Shown: piece after piece, positions 26,413 through 34,676 of the stretch
How the letters are laid out: each line of letters opens with the position of its first letter
Position numbering within the stretch: the stretch's first letter is position 1
DNA from: Bacteroidaceae bacterium
GTDB taxonomy: Bacteria > Bacteroidota > Bacteroidia > Bacteroidales > Bacteroidaceae
Assembly: GCA_017651245.1 (NCBI GenBank)
Contig: JAGCDQ010000071.1
Location: forward strand, 1 to 64,000
Direction of reading: 5' to 3'
Length of the DNA stretch: 64,000 bases
Made by a program: the position numbers and the translations under genes
The notes under the pieces: model-generated
Seen by the model: only the letters and a program-made list of their open reading frames with translations
The model's database searches: none
What the model was told of the DNA's origin: nothing

Positions 26413-28251
26413 ATGAACTGGCTACCGACCACCAAGAAAGAACTCGAACGACTCGGCTGGGATTCCCTCGATGTCATCCTCTTCTCTGCCGATGCCTACG
26501 TTGACCACCCCTCCTTTGCAGCGGCGGTTATTGGTCGTATCCTCGAAGCAGAAGGACTGCGGGTAGCCATTGTGCCTCAACCTGACTGGCATGGTGATTA
26601 TCGAGATTTCAAAAAAATGGGCCGTCCTCGCCTCTTCTTTGGCATCGCTCCTGGTGCGATGGATTCGATGGTGAACAAATACACAGCCAACAAACGTCTC
26701 CGTTCCGAAGATGCTTACTCTCCTGATGGACGGCACGACCTTCGACCTGAATACCCCACCATCGTCTATACACGCATCCTGAAGGAACTTTATCCTGATG
26801 TGCCCGTGGTGATTGGTGGCATCGAAGCCAGTCTTCGTCGTTTGACGCATTACGATTATTGGCAAGACAAGCTTCTGCCTACCATCCTGCATCCCTCAGG
26901 TGCCGACCTCCTCATTTATGGAATGGGTGAAAAGCCTATGACGTCATTGGCACAGTTGTTGATGGAACAAGACTGCGAGATTGATGTGAAGATGTTTCGC
27001 AACCTTATGGCACGCTTCCCACAGAAGCAAACGGTTTCCCTCTTGCAAAAGAAGGAAATCCCTGGGGGTATCCGTCCTGACGACATTCTCCTGCACAGTC
27101 ACGAAGAGTGTCTCCATAACAAAAAAGCACAAGCAGAGAATTTCCGACATATCGAGGAAGAATCGAACAAGTATTCCGCCCAACGCATCCTTCAGGAAGT
27201 GGATGGACGCTTTGCTGTGGTCAATCCTCCTTATCAGCCTCTCACACAAGATGAGCTGGACCACTCCTTCGACCTTCCCTACACCCGACTGCCTCATCCC
27301 AAATACAAGGGAAAACGCATTCCTGCTTATGAGATGATCAAGTTCTCCGTCTGTCTCCATCGTGGCTGTTTTGGAGGTTGTGCCTTCTGCACCATTTCTG
27401 CCCATCAAGGGAAGTTCATCACTTCACGCAGCAAGGAGAGTATTCTCAAAGAAGTGAAAGCCATCACACAGATGCCCGACTTCAAAGGGTATTTGAGCGA
27501 CCTCGGAGGACCTTCTGCCAATATGTATGCGATGCATGGAAAGAAGCTGGACCTTTGTCATCAATGCAAACGTCCATCGTGCATCCACCCAAAGATTTGC
27601 CCCAATCTCAACACCGACCATTCTGCCCTGCTCGACATTTATCGGGCTGTAGATGCCTTGCCTGGCATCAAGAAGAGTTTCATTGGTTCGGGTGTCCGCT
27701 ACGACCTCCTTCTTCATGATACAGGGGATGAGCGCATCAATCAAATCAACAGGAAATACACAGAGGAACTGATTACCAAACACGTTAGTGGTCGTCTGAA
27801 AGTGGCTCCAGAACACACTTCTGATCGTGTGCTTTCCCTCATGCGCAAACCCTCCTTCCAACTTTTCTATGACTTCAAGCGCATCTTCGACGATTTGAAC
27901 CGTCGAAAGAACCTGCGTCAGCAAATCATTCCCTACTTCATCAGTTCCCATCCTGGATGCACCGCTGAAGATATGGCTGAGTTGGCAGTGTTGACCAAAG
28001 ACCTCAATTTCCAACTGGAACAGGTGCAGGATTTCACGCCCACCCCTATGACAGTCTCCACAGAAACATGGTACACAGGTATCCATCCCTACACCCTTCA
28101 ACCTGTCTGGTCTGCAAAGACACAAAAAGAAAAGCTTGCCCAGCGTCAATTCTTCTTCTGGTACAAGCCCTCTGAACGTCAAGCCATCCTCCGTCTGCTC
28201 CGACAGATGAATCGCTCTGACCTCATCCAAAAACTCTTTGGAAAACGTTAA
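26413..28251 (+). CDS. ygiQ: YgiQ family radical SAM protein
   Basis: The 612-residue protein starts MNWLPTTKKELERLGWDSLDV, typical of the YgiQ family. It has the radical SAM cluster motif C319-FGG-C323-AF-C326, which holds a 4Fe-4S cluster used with S-adenosylmethionine. A second Cys-rich stretch (LCHQCKRPSCIHPKICPN) follows near 384-401. The reaction it catalyses is not established. It is the last plus-strand gene before a convergent transporter, separated by telomere-like repeats. Confidence 0.92.
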   Translation: MNWLPTTKKELERLGWDSLDVILFSADAYVDHPSFAAAVIGRILEAEGLRVAIVPQPDWHGDYRDFKKMGRPRLFFGIAPGAMDSMVNKYTANKRLRSEDAYSPDGRHDLRPEYPTIVYTRILKELYPDVPVVIGGIEASLRRLTHYDYWQDKLLPTILHPSGADLLIYGMGEKPMTSLAQLLMEQDCEIDVKMFRNLMARFPQKQTVSLLQKKEIPGGIRPDDILLHSHEECLHNKKAQAENFRHIEEESNKYSAQRILQEVDGRFAVVNPPYQPLTQDELDHSFDLPYTRLPHPKYKGKRIPAYEMIKFSVCLHRGCFGGCAFCTISAHQGKFITSRSKESILKEVKAITQMPDFKGYLSDLGGPSANMYAMHGKKLDLCHQCKRPSCIHPKICPNLNTDHSALLDIYRAVDALPGIKKSFIGSGVRYDLLLHDTGDERINQINRKYTEELITKHVSGRLKVAPEHTSDRVLSLMRKPSFQLFYDFKRIFDDLNRRKNLRQQIIPYFISSHPGCTAEDMAELAVLTKDLNFQLEQVQDFTPTPMTVSTETWYTGIHPYTLQPVWSAKTQKEKLAQRQFFFWYKPSERQAILRLLRQMNRSDLIQKLFGKR

Positions 28252-28261
28252 CGATAACCTT

Positions 28262-28318
28262 AACCCTAACAGCCTTTAACCTTTAACCTTTACCCTTTAA
28301 CCCTTAACCTTTACCCGT
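28262..28318. repeat. Telomere-like simple repeat (CCTTTAACC / CCCTTAACC units)
   Basis: About eight irregular units fill the space between the convergent genes and run into the end of the transporter gene. They are the complement of the motif at 4326-4390. Confidence 0.85.
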
Positions 28319-29260
28319 TCTCTCCCTCCACAATTGCCAGGAGTTCACCAGATTGTGCCACAACGAATAGAACCCACCTGCTAACGCTGTGACGGGGTCA
28401 AGAAACGTGTATCCCATCCAAATGGCAAACACTGTGTTCTTCTGTCCAAGACTTTGTGTGCCTGCCACCGCTTCCCCATGTTTCCGTCCGATGATGCGTC
28501 CACAGACGAATTGCACCAGACAGCACAACAGCGAAGCCACAGCGATGCCCACCATTGTCCAGAAGCCCTCTTCACTATGTACCAATGCTTTCACAGACAC
28601 TCCAATGGCCAATGAGAGAGACACCGCCCACAAGTTGAATGCCAGATTCTTCTGACGCAAGATGAAAGCATGAAACTTGGGGAACAAATGGCGCACGAAC
28701 CACGCCACCACTAAGGGCATAATCAACAACGGAAACACCTTTGCCAAAATCAGCAGGAACGATACTTCAAAACTCATTCCTGCATGATCACCCTCATGCA
28801 GAAACGGCACCATCGCTGGCACCACCAACGACACTGCCATATTGATGAGGCAAGTGTAACTCACCACCACATTCGCATTCCCATGCAATCGCGTCGTCAC
28901 CACAGCTGCAGCTGTTGCCGTCGGACAAATCATACAAATCATCGCACTCTCAATCACCACACGCCCTTGCACTTCAGGCATTCCCACGATAAGCAAACCC
29001 ATCGCCACAAAACTCACCACCTGAATCGCCAAGAGTTCCAGCATCCACGCACGAGGTTTCAATTCCTTGATGCGCATCCGACAGAAACTCACAAACAACA
29101 TACAGAAGAGCAGCGTCGGTTGAATATACCCAATCGCACGATTCACCACCTCATGCGTTCCATCCAAAAGCGGGATGTTCACATAGATATAATAAGAAGC
29201 CACACCGACCGCCATCGCAATCGGCAACATCCAATTCTTCACAAATCCTACCACGCTCAT
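28304..29260 (-). CDS. BASS-superfamily-like membrane transporter
   Basis: The 318-residue, nine- or ten-helix protein has CPTATAAAVVTTRLHGNANVVVS in the first half, equivalent to the BASS core, and a second-half GTQSLGQKNTVFAIWMGYTFLDP. It is related to, but clearly different from, the BASS protein at 15935-16858. The substrate is unknown. Its stop codon lies inside the telomere-like repeat, so the last residues (ERTGKG) may derive from it. Promoter in the shared divergent region with queH. Confidence 0.75.
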   Translation of the reverse strand: MSVVGFVKNWMLPIAMAVGVASYYIYVNIPLLDGTHEVVNRAIGYIQPTLLFCMLFVSFCRMRIKELKPRAWMLELLAIQVVSFVAMGLLIVGMPEVQGRVVIESAMICMICPTATAAAVVTTRLHGNANVVVSYTCLINMAVSLVVPAMVPFLHEGDHAGMSFEVSFLLILAKVFPLLIMPLVVAWFVRHLFPKFHAFILRQKNLAFNLWAVSLSLAIGVSVKALVHSEEGFWTMVGIAVASLLCCLVQFVCGRIIGRKHGEAVAGTQSLGQKNTVFAIWMGYTFLDPVTALAGGFYSLWHNLVNSWQLWRERTGKG

Positions 29261-29305
29261 AAGCTTCCAGTCATTCTAATGATTACAATCTTCTTAAAAT
29301 CCCTG

Positions 29306-29343
29306 CAAAGTTACGCATTATTCATGAGATTGTTGTAACTTTG
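29306..29343. promoter_or_regulatory. Divergent promoter pair for the transporter and queH
   Basis: TAACTTTG occurs on the minus strand (29306-29313) and on the plus strand (29336-29343). The two boxes form a 10-base inverted repeat, GCAAAGTTAC and GTAACTTTGC. Neither has a clear -33 TTTG. Confidence 0.6.
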
Positions 29344-29362
29344 CAACACGAAACCCACCCAC

Positions 29363-30001
29363 ATGAAGAAAAAGAACGACATCCTCATCCCCGAAGGTCT
29401 TCACGAGGTTCTCCTCCACGCCTGTTGTGCCCCCTGCTCCTCCGCTATTGTCGAGTGGATGCTGCAGCACGACATCCGTCCCACCATCTTCTATTTCAAC
29501 CCCAACATCTACCCGCTTGAGGAGTATGAAATCCGCAAGCAAGAGAGCAAGCGTCATGCAGAAAGTTTAGGTATTCAATGGATAGATGGTGACTACGACC
29601 ATGAAGCATGGCTCCAGCAAGTGCAAGGTCTCGAAACAGAACCAGAACGGGGTTCCCGATGCCTCCAATGCTTCCGGATGCGTCTCACTGCCACTGCCCT
29701 ACAAGCCCAGCAACTCGGCATCACCTACTTTGCCACCACTTTAGCTTCTTCCCGTTGGAAGAGCCTCGAACAAATCAGCCAAGCAGGACTTCAAGCCCAA
29801 GAAGCAGTAACCTCAAACCTCAAATCTCCAACCTCAAACCTCAAACCTCAAACCTCTCCCCTCTTCTGGGCACAGAACTGGCGCAAAGGTGGGTTACAGG
29901 ATCGTCGCAACCAACTCCTTCGCGAATACAACTTCTACAACCAACAATACTGCGGTTGTGAATTCAGCATGCCTTCATGCACGATTAAAAAAGAAGATTA
30001 A
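29363..30001 (+). CDS. queH: Epoxyqueuosine reductase QueH
   Basis: QueH reduces epoxyqueuosine to queuosine in tRNA, the last step of that modification. The 212-residue protein has the family cysteines: HACCAPC (C21, C22, C25), C100-LQ-C103 and C197-G-C199, which bind iron. Residues 149-166 (TSNLKSPTSNLKPQTS) are a translated CTCAAAC repeat, placed between the catalytic half and the conserved WRKGGLQDRR. Apart from this the length is normal. The stop lies three bases from the stop of the convergent Crp gene. Confidence 0.93.
   Translation: MKKKNDILIPEGLHEVLLHACCAPCSSAIVEWMLQHDIRPTIFYFNPNIYPLEEYEIRKQESKRHAESLGIQWIDGDYDHEAWLQQVQGLETEPERGSRCLQCFRMRLTATALQAQQLGITYFATTLASSRWKSLEQISQAGLQAQEAVTSNLKSPTSNLKPQTSPLFWAQNWRKGGLQDRRNQLLREYNFYNQQYCGCEFSMPSCTIKKED
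29809..29857 (+). repeat. In-frame CTCAAAC repeat in queH
   Basis: About six heptamers, some decayed to CTCCAAC, read through without a stop. Confidence 0.85.
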
Positions 30002-30004
30002 CCC

Positions 30005-30619
30005 CTACTTGATTCCCTCTTCCGTCACTTGTGCCCTCACACGGCTCAAGGTTTCTGGCGTCATCTGGAGGAAAGAAGCGACATTGTGGAGGGGCGCACG
30101 ACGAATGATTTCAGGGTTTTCCCGCATCGTACGGATATAGCGTTCCTTAGCGGTCTCAAAACGGAGGACATCCGCTTTCTGCTGGGAAATAATCAGGGAA
30201 CGCTGATAGATGGCAAAGATGAGCCTGCACAATTCAAACGAATGGCTGGCGATAGTCTCCAACGCATCACGAGGAATGCCATAAACCACACTGGGTTCGA
30301 TGGTGGATGCGACAATCTTGGAAGGTTCACGCAAGAAATAACTCTCAATGCAAATCACCATATCCCCCTCATGACTGATGTGTTCTGTGACGGTGGCGTT
30401 GTTTTTCTTGTAATGCTGCAACACCATTCCCTTGTCCACATAGAACATATTGTTACACACATCACCCTCGCTGACCAAATGGTATCCACGCAAGACTTTC
30501 AGGGGTACGAGGATGTTGGCGAAGGCATGAAGCGCCTCCACACTGAGTGTCACATTGTAGGCACGACAAATGTCTCTTGCCACATCGCGACGTCGGTCAT
30601 TCAGGTTGATTGCTGGCAT
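30005..30619 (-). CDS. Crp/Fnr-family transcription regulator
   Basis: The 204-residue protein has a cyclic-nucleotide-binding-like beta-roll (LVSEGDVCNNMFYVDKG near 48-64) and a C-terminal helix-turn-helix (LHNVASFLQMTPETLSRVRAQ, 177-197). No cysteine set for an Fnr-type iron-sulfur cluster is obvious. The effector is unknown. It is third in the operon DUF4494, PLPBP, Crp, starting two bases after the previous stop. Confidence 0.88.
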   Translation of the reverse strand: MPAINLNDRRRDVARDICRAYNVTLSVEALHAFANILVPLKVLRGYHLVSEGDVCNNMFYVDKGMVLQHYKKNNATVTEHISHEGDMVICIESYFLREPSKIVASTIEPSVVYGIPRDALETIASHSFELCRLIFAIYQRSLIISQQKADVLRFETAKERYIRTMRENPEIIRRAPLHNVASFLQMTPETLSRVRAQVTEEGIK

Positions 30620-30621
30620 GG

Positions 30622-31296
30622 TTATTTAGTATAGATACGTTCTCCGAATATTTGACTTCCGATTCTCACCATCGTGCTTCCGTGCTCCTGGGCAATCAGG
30701 TAGTCACCACTCATGCCCATCGAGATTTCCTTGAAGGAGGGTTCGTCGGCAAAGAAGCGACCCTTCAATGTGTCAGAAAGCTGTCGCACTGTTTCAAACT
30801 CTTCTGTGATCTGAGCCTCATTGTCGGTATTGGTCGCCATCGCCATCAAACCCACAATGCGCACATGGGAACAGGTCTTCCATTCTTCCTCTGCAAGCAT
30901 CTGCACCACCTCCTCAGGTGTGAAGCCGAACTTCGTTTCCTCTTTTGCCACATGGATTTGGAGCAGCACGTCAATCGTCCTTCCACACTTCTCTGCCTGC
31001 TTGTTGATTTCCTTGAGCAATTTGACAGAATCCACAGAATGGATGAGACTGACAAATCGGGCAATATACTTCACCTTGTTCGTCTGCAAGTGACCGATGA
31101 AGTGCCATTCGATATCTTTTGGCAAGACCTCCTCCTTCGCCACCAGCTCCTGCACATGGTTCTCACCAAAGATGCGTTGCCCCGTGTCGTAGGCCTCCTG
31201 CAAAGCCTCCACAGGATGATATTTCGACACTGCCACCAGTCGGACATCAGGTTTCAGCGTCGCTCTGATCTTTTGTAGGTTCTCCGCGATCATCAT
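30622..31296 (-). CDS. YggS/PLPBP family pyridoxal-phosphate-binding protein
   Basis: The 224-residue protein keeps the family start with VRLVAVSKYHP, where the Lys binds pyridoxal phosphate. It also has FGENHVQEL, WHFIGHLQTNKVKY, GLMAMAT, and SMGMSGDYLIAQEHGSTMVRIG near the end. These proteins buffer PLP and keep vitamin B6 balance; no catalysis is established. The start overlaps the stop of the upstream DUF4494 gene by four bases. Confidence 0.94.
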   Translation of the reverse strand: MMIAENLQKIRATLKPDVRLVAVSKYHPVEALQEAYDTGQRIFGENHVQELVAKEEVLPKDIEWHFIGHLQTNKVKYIARFVSLIHSVDSVKLLKEINKQAEKCGRTIDVLLQIHVAKEETKFGFTPEEVVQMLAEEEWKTCSHVRIVGLMAMATNTDNEAQITEEFETVRQLSDTLKGRFFADEPSFKEISMGMSGDYLIAQEHGSTMVRIGSQIFGERIYTK

Positions 31297-31754
31297 TCCT
31301 CTTCCTTCTTTGAACGTGCCACATAGCGGAACACATCCATGATCTTCGTTTCCTGCACCGTCGCAATGCGGTAGTCCATCAGCGAACCCTTCATACCCTT
31401 GTCAAAGCGTTCCACCGCCTCATGGAAGGTGCCTGCCTGTACCAGCATGTTGTTGGCAATCTCCTTCTCTGTCTGCGTCTTCTCATCGAGGGTGATGAAG
31501 AGACAACGTACCTTGTACCACTTGTCAGCCACATCGCTGTCGCTGGTGAAAATCTCGCCATACTTCACACGCTTGATGTTTGCCACATCAAGGGTGCCAC
31601 TTGTATAGGGCTTCACCTCCTCAATGATTCTCGACTCAGCCTCCGTGAAGTTCAGCGCATCCACTAAGTAGGTGAAAGTTTCAGGTCTCGTCGTACCATC
31701 ATCCTTCATCACGTCCATCTTCACTTTGCATTCATACCAACTATTTATTTCCAT
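31293..31754 (-). CDS. DUF4494 domain protein
   Basis: The 153-residue soluble protein starts INSWYECKVKMDVMKDDG and carries TYLVDALNFTEAESRIIEE. It matches the DUF4494 family seen next to yggS in many Bacteroidales. Function unknown. It heads a three-gene operon with an exact promoter upstream. Confidence 0.8.
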   Translation of the reverse strand: MEINSWYECKVKMDVMKDDGTTRPETFTYLVDALNFTEAESRIIEEVKPYTSGTLDVANIKRVKYGEIFTSDSDVADKWYKVRCLFITLDEKTQTEKEIANNMLVQAGTFHEAVERFDKGMKGSLMDYRIATVQETKIMDVFRYVARSKKEEE

Positions 31755-31816
31755 TGTCTTGCTATGTTTTTCGTTAATAATCTAAACTTCGTCATTTCCC
31801 CTTCGGAAAATCGCCA

Positions 31817-31848
31817 CAAAGTTACACTTTTTCGAAAAAACCGCCAAA
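31817..31848 (-). promoter_or_regulatory. Promoter of the DUF4494-PLPBP-Crp operon
   Basis: On the minus strand TTTG (31845-31848), 20 bases, TAACTTTG (31817-31824). Confidence 0.85.
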
Positions 31849-31886
31849 GCATTCCCATTTTTTTTCAACACAAATCTACCACATAC

Positions 31887-31921
31887 AAAAAAAGTCCCTC
31901 CACAGGCAATGTGGAGAGACT
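31887..31921 (-). terminator. Terminator of the esterase gene
   Basis: On the minus strand AGTCTCTCCACA pairs with TGTGGAGGGACT (one G-U pair), loop TTGCC, then seven T. A strong rho-independent terminator. Confidence 0.93.
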
Positions 31922-31950
31922 TCACTATGTTTCTTTGAAGGGAAAGTTTC

Positions 31951-32991
31951 TTACTTCTTCGTTGCACGAACCTTGTTCAGGAAGTCCACCATCTTCTTGA
32001 GGTTTTCCTCTGAATACATACCCATGCCGTGACCACCTTCTGGCTCACGAACGATGTAGCTCTCCACACCAGCCTTCTGGAGCTGGTCATAGAGGTACTG
32101 GCTCACACAAGATGCCACCACGAAGTCCTTGTCGCCGTGGAAGATGTAACCAGGAACATCATTCTTGTCGATATAGCCTGATGCACTCAGCAACAAGAAC
32201 TTGCTCTCATTACCCTCCTTTGGAGCGCCGATGAGCTGTTCCTCTGGGGTGTTGCCCTTGCCACCAAACACCATTGCGTTGCCACACTCCATCTGGAGCA
32301 GTTCCGTAGGACCTGACCAGTCGCAGAATGCGTTCACGTAGCTTGACTCCTTGGTGTAAGGACCTACGCTACCTTCCACATCATACTCTGCATTGCCCTG
32401 CTTAGCCACCTTCACACCATTTGAGAGTGCTGTCACAGCAGACAGATGACCACCTGAAGAGAAACCAGATGTAGCGATGAAAGAAGTATCGAATTTATAC
32501 TTGGCAGCATTGGCGCGGATGAAACGGATAACCGCCTTGATGTCATTCACCTGAGCAGGCCATTTACCATCACCGATAGAGCGGTGGTTAGGAGTCACCA
32601 CAGCATAACCAGCCTTGAGCAGTGCAGCACAAATCGTGTTGATATCGGCAGCACCCTTAGAGCTGTTGCTACCCCAAGCACTTCCGTAGATGTGCACCAC
32701 AACAGGATACTTCTCCTTCACGTCCTTGGGAAGATAGATATCCAGCATGTGGTAAACCTGACCGTCATCACCAGCATAGTTGATGTCAGAGAATTTCTCA
32801 GAATACTCAGCCTTCGCCTGTGAGCTCTGGTCGCCTCCGAAACCGCCGAAGCCGCCACCAAAACCACCTCCACCGGGGAAGCCGCCACCAGGGAAACCTC
32901 CGCCTGGGAAACCACCACCTGGTTGTGCCATCATGACTGTAGCGCTAAGAAGTGAAGCACCGAGAGCCAATGTCTTCAAATAACTTTTCAT
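31951..32991 (-). CDS. Exported alpha/beta hydrolase (esterase) with glycine-rich N-terminus
   Basis: The 346-residue protein begins with a signal peptide ending VMMAQ; a longer reading to 33069 has no sensible N-terminus, so ATG 32991 is used. After it come four PGGGF repeats and a GGFGG stretch, then an alpha/beta-hydrolase fold. The fold shows HIYGSAWGS as the oxyanion region, nucleophile in GFSSGGH, and D and H candidates in HGDKDFV and EGGHGMG. It is like acetyl-xylan or feruloyl esterases of Bacteroidales, but the substrate is not evident. It stands alone, upstream of a strong terminator. Confidence 0.82.
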   Translation of the reverse strand: MKSYLKTLALGASLLSATVMMAQPGGGFPGGGFPGGGFPGGGGFGGGFGGFGGDQSSQAKAEYSEKFSDINYAGDDGQVYHMLDIYLPKDVKEKYPVVVHIYGSAWGSNSSKGAADINTICAALLKAGYAVVTPNHRSIGDGKWPAQVNDIKAVIRFIRANAAKYKFDTSFIATSGFSSGGHLSAVTALSNGVKVAKQGNAEYDVEGSVGPYTKESSYVNAFCDWSGPTELLQMECGNAMVFGGKGNTPEEQLIGAPKEGNESKFLLLSASGYIDKNDVPGYIFHGDKDFVVASCVSQYLYDQLQKAGVESYIVREPEGGHGMGMYSEENLKKMVDFLNKVRATKK

Positions 32992-33088
32992 AAGTTTTGT
33001 TTTAGAATTAGAGTGATTAAATTTATTAATGAATAAAAGATTTACAATCTTTTGGACACAAATAAACACAGAAAGGTTTAATCCACTT

Positions 33089-33700
33089 TTACAATCCGAA
33101 GAGTATTTTCAGACCGCCATCGACACCTGAGAAGCCCATGAAGGCCATCGCAAGGAGAGAAGCGGTGACGAGCGCGATAGGCACACCACGGAAAGCCTTT
33201 GGCACATCCACCAAGTCGAGCTGCTCGCGGAGACCCGCAAAGAGCACCATCGCGAGGAGGAAGCCGATACCTGTGGAGAGTGCATACACGATGCCTTCGA
33301 GCAGGTCGTAGTCCTTCTGGATGACCAGAATGGCAACACCCAAGATACAGCAGTTGGTGGTGATGAGGGGAAGAAACACACCCAGTGCTTGATAGAGGGC
33401 GGGCATGGTCTTCTTGAGGATAATCTCAATCATCTGCACCAAGGCAGCAATGACGAGGATGAAAGCAATTGTCTGAAGATATTCGAGACCAAAGGCATTG
33501 AGCACATACACCTGCAAGAGATAGGTGACGATGGTGGCAACCACCAAGACGGCAGTCACAGCCATACCCATGCCTGAAGCGGTATCCACTTTCTTCGACA
33601 CACCCAAGAAAGGACAGATGCCGAGGAACTGTGCCAAAACGACGTTGTTGACGAAGATGGCAACAATGATAATCAAAACAAGACTTAATACGTAATCCAT
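33089..33700 (-). CDS. rnfA: Rnf complex subunit RnfA
   Basis: RnfA is an integral membrane subunit of the ferredoxin:NAD oxidoreductase that pumps Na+ or H+. The 203-residue protein has six predicted helices, with the family segments NNVVLAQFLGICPFLGVSKK and TNCCILGVAI; the conserved cysteines hold an iron-sulfur centre shared with RnfE. It is last in the operon rseC-rnfBCDGEA. The gap to rnfE carries a 140-base repeat. Confidence 0.97.
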   Translation of the reverse strand: MDYVLSLVLIIIVAIFVNNVVLAQFLGICPFLGVSKKVDTASGMGMAVTAVLVVATIVTYLLQVYVLNAFGLEYLQTIAFILVIAALVQMIEIILKKTMPALYQALGVFLPLITTNCCILGVAILVIQKDYDLLEGIVYALSTGIGFLLAMVLFAGLREQLDLVDVPKAFRGVPIALVTASLLAMAFMGFSGVDGGLKILFGL

Positions 33701-33706
33701 AGAGAT

Positions 33707-33850
33707 TATTTACTATTTGTCGATTTACTATTTACTATTTATTTTTCAATTTGAGCAATTTAATCATTTTTTCTATCCGGATGGCTAATAGTTCAATCAC
33801 TAAATGACCCAATCAATCGTCAATCGTAAATTGTAAAATCGTAAATTATT
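33707..33850. repeat. Rnf intercistronic repeat, copy 1 (rnfE-rnfA gap)
   Basis: Starts with TTTACTATTTGTCGATTTAC on the plus strand and ends AATCGTAAATTATT. It is over 90% identical by eye to the copies at 35297 and 36427, and its ends are imperfect inverted repeats of ATTTAC-rich sequence. On the minus strand one frame in its middle is open for about 25 codons (LGHLVIELLAIRIEK and on to a stop). Confidence 0.85.
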
Positions 33851-33851
33851 A

Positions 33852-34439
33852 CTAAGCTTTCTTGGTGAGTTTGTTAAACAATACAATCAAGTAGCCAAGT
33901 GCGAGGAAGGCACCAGGTGCCAACACAAACATGAGCATACCGTAGTTCTCGCCCCACAGGGTGACGCCGAAGATGGCTCCTGTGCCCAGCAATTCACGCA
34001 CAGCACCCAGACAGGTGAGTGCGATGGTGAAACCGAGACCGATGCCGATACCGTCGAAGATGGAAGCGATGGCTCCGTTCTTGGCAGCGAACGACTCAGC
34101 ACGACCGAGGATGATACAGTTCACCACGATCAGTGGGATGAAGAGTCCGAGGCTCTTGTCAATCTCTGGTGCATACGCCTTGATGACCATCTGGAGCACC
34201 GTCACAAGACTGGCGATGACCACGATGTAGGAAGGGATGCGCACAGCATCAGGAATGAGTTTCTTGATGAGGGCAATGATGAAGTTGGAAACAATGAGCA
34301 CGCACATCGTGGCGAGTCCCATCGACATACCGTTGATAGCGGAAGAAGTGGTACCGAGCGTTGGACACATACCCAAAAGCAGGACAAATGTCGGATTCTC
34401 TTTGATGATACCATTCACCAATACTTTGAAATTATTCAT
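33852..34439 (-). CDS. rnfE: Rnf complex subunit RnfE
   Basis: The 195-residue integral membrane subunit pairs with RnfA. It has the family stretches NPTFVLLLGMCPTLGTTSSA near 16-35 and LIVVNCIILGRAESFA near 108-123, and six helices. It follows rnfG after a 237-base gap that contains a broken gene and pieces of the operon's repeat. Confidence 0.97.
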   Translation of the reverse strand: MNNFKVLVNGIIKENPTFVLLLGMCPTLGTTSSAINGMSMGLATMCVLIVSNFIIALIKKLIPDAVRIPSYIVVIASLVTVLQMVIKAYAPEIDKSLGLFIPLIVVNCIILGRAESFAAKNGAIASIFDGIGIGLGFTIALTCLGAVRELLGTGAIFGVTLWGENYGMLMFVLAPGAFLALGYLIVLFNKLTKKA

Positions 34440-34448
34440 ATATACTTA

Positions 34449-34511
34449 ATTTACTATTTGACGATTTACTATTTACTATTTATTTACGATTTTGTTGATT
34501 TTACGATTTCA
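34449..34511. repeat. Rnf intercistronic repeat, copy 2, left half
   Basis: TTTACTATTTGACGATTTAC module and a TTTACGATTTTG tail, diverged from the other copies. It is separated from its right half by the four-helix-bundle gene remnant. Confidence 0.7.
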
Positions 34512-34607
34512 TTAGCTTGCAGACACCGTTGAAGGCATCGCATCGACCATCTTTACAATACGTACCGCAAAGGAAGTCATCCTCTCTTGCAATTCAGTCT
34601 TATCCAT
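34512..34607 (-). pseudogene. Truncated four-helix-bundle (23S rRNA intervening-sequence-type) protein gene
   Basis: A 31-codon reading from ATG 34607 to TAA 34512 starts MDKTELQERMTSFAVRIVKM and goes on VDAMPSTVSAS. It matches the start of four-helix-bundle proteins of the 23S rRNA intervening-sequence family, which normally run about 115-125 residues. Everything after the first helix is missing, and AT-rich repeat sequence follows at once. It is most likely a deletion remnant; translation as a short peptide cannot be excluded. Confidence 0.7.
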
Positions 34608-34632
34608 CAAATCTCTAAATAATCAAATTGAA

Positions 34633-34670
34633 AAATCAATCGTAAATCGTAAATTGTGAAATCGTAAATT
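34633..34670. repeat. Rnf intercistronic repeat, copy 2, right half
   Basis: AATCAATCGTAAATCGTAAATT and on to ATCGTAAATT, the same right-end module as the three fuller copies. Confidence 0.7.
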
Positions 34671-34676
34671 CCACGT

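Noticed and set aside
33707..33850. 25-codon frame inside rnf repeat copy 1 as a real gene
   Set aside because: It has no ATG, and copy 3 has a stop in the same frame; kept only as a possible scar.
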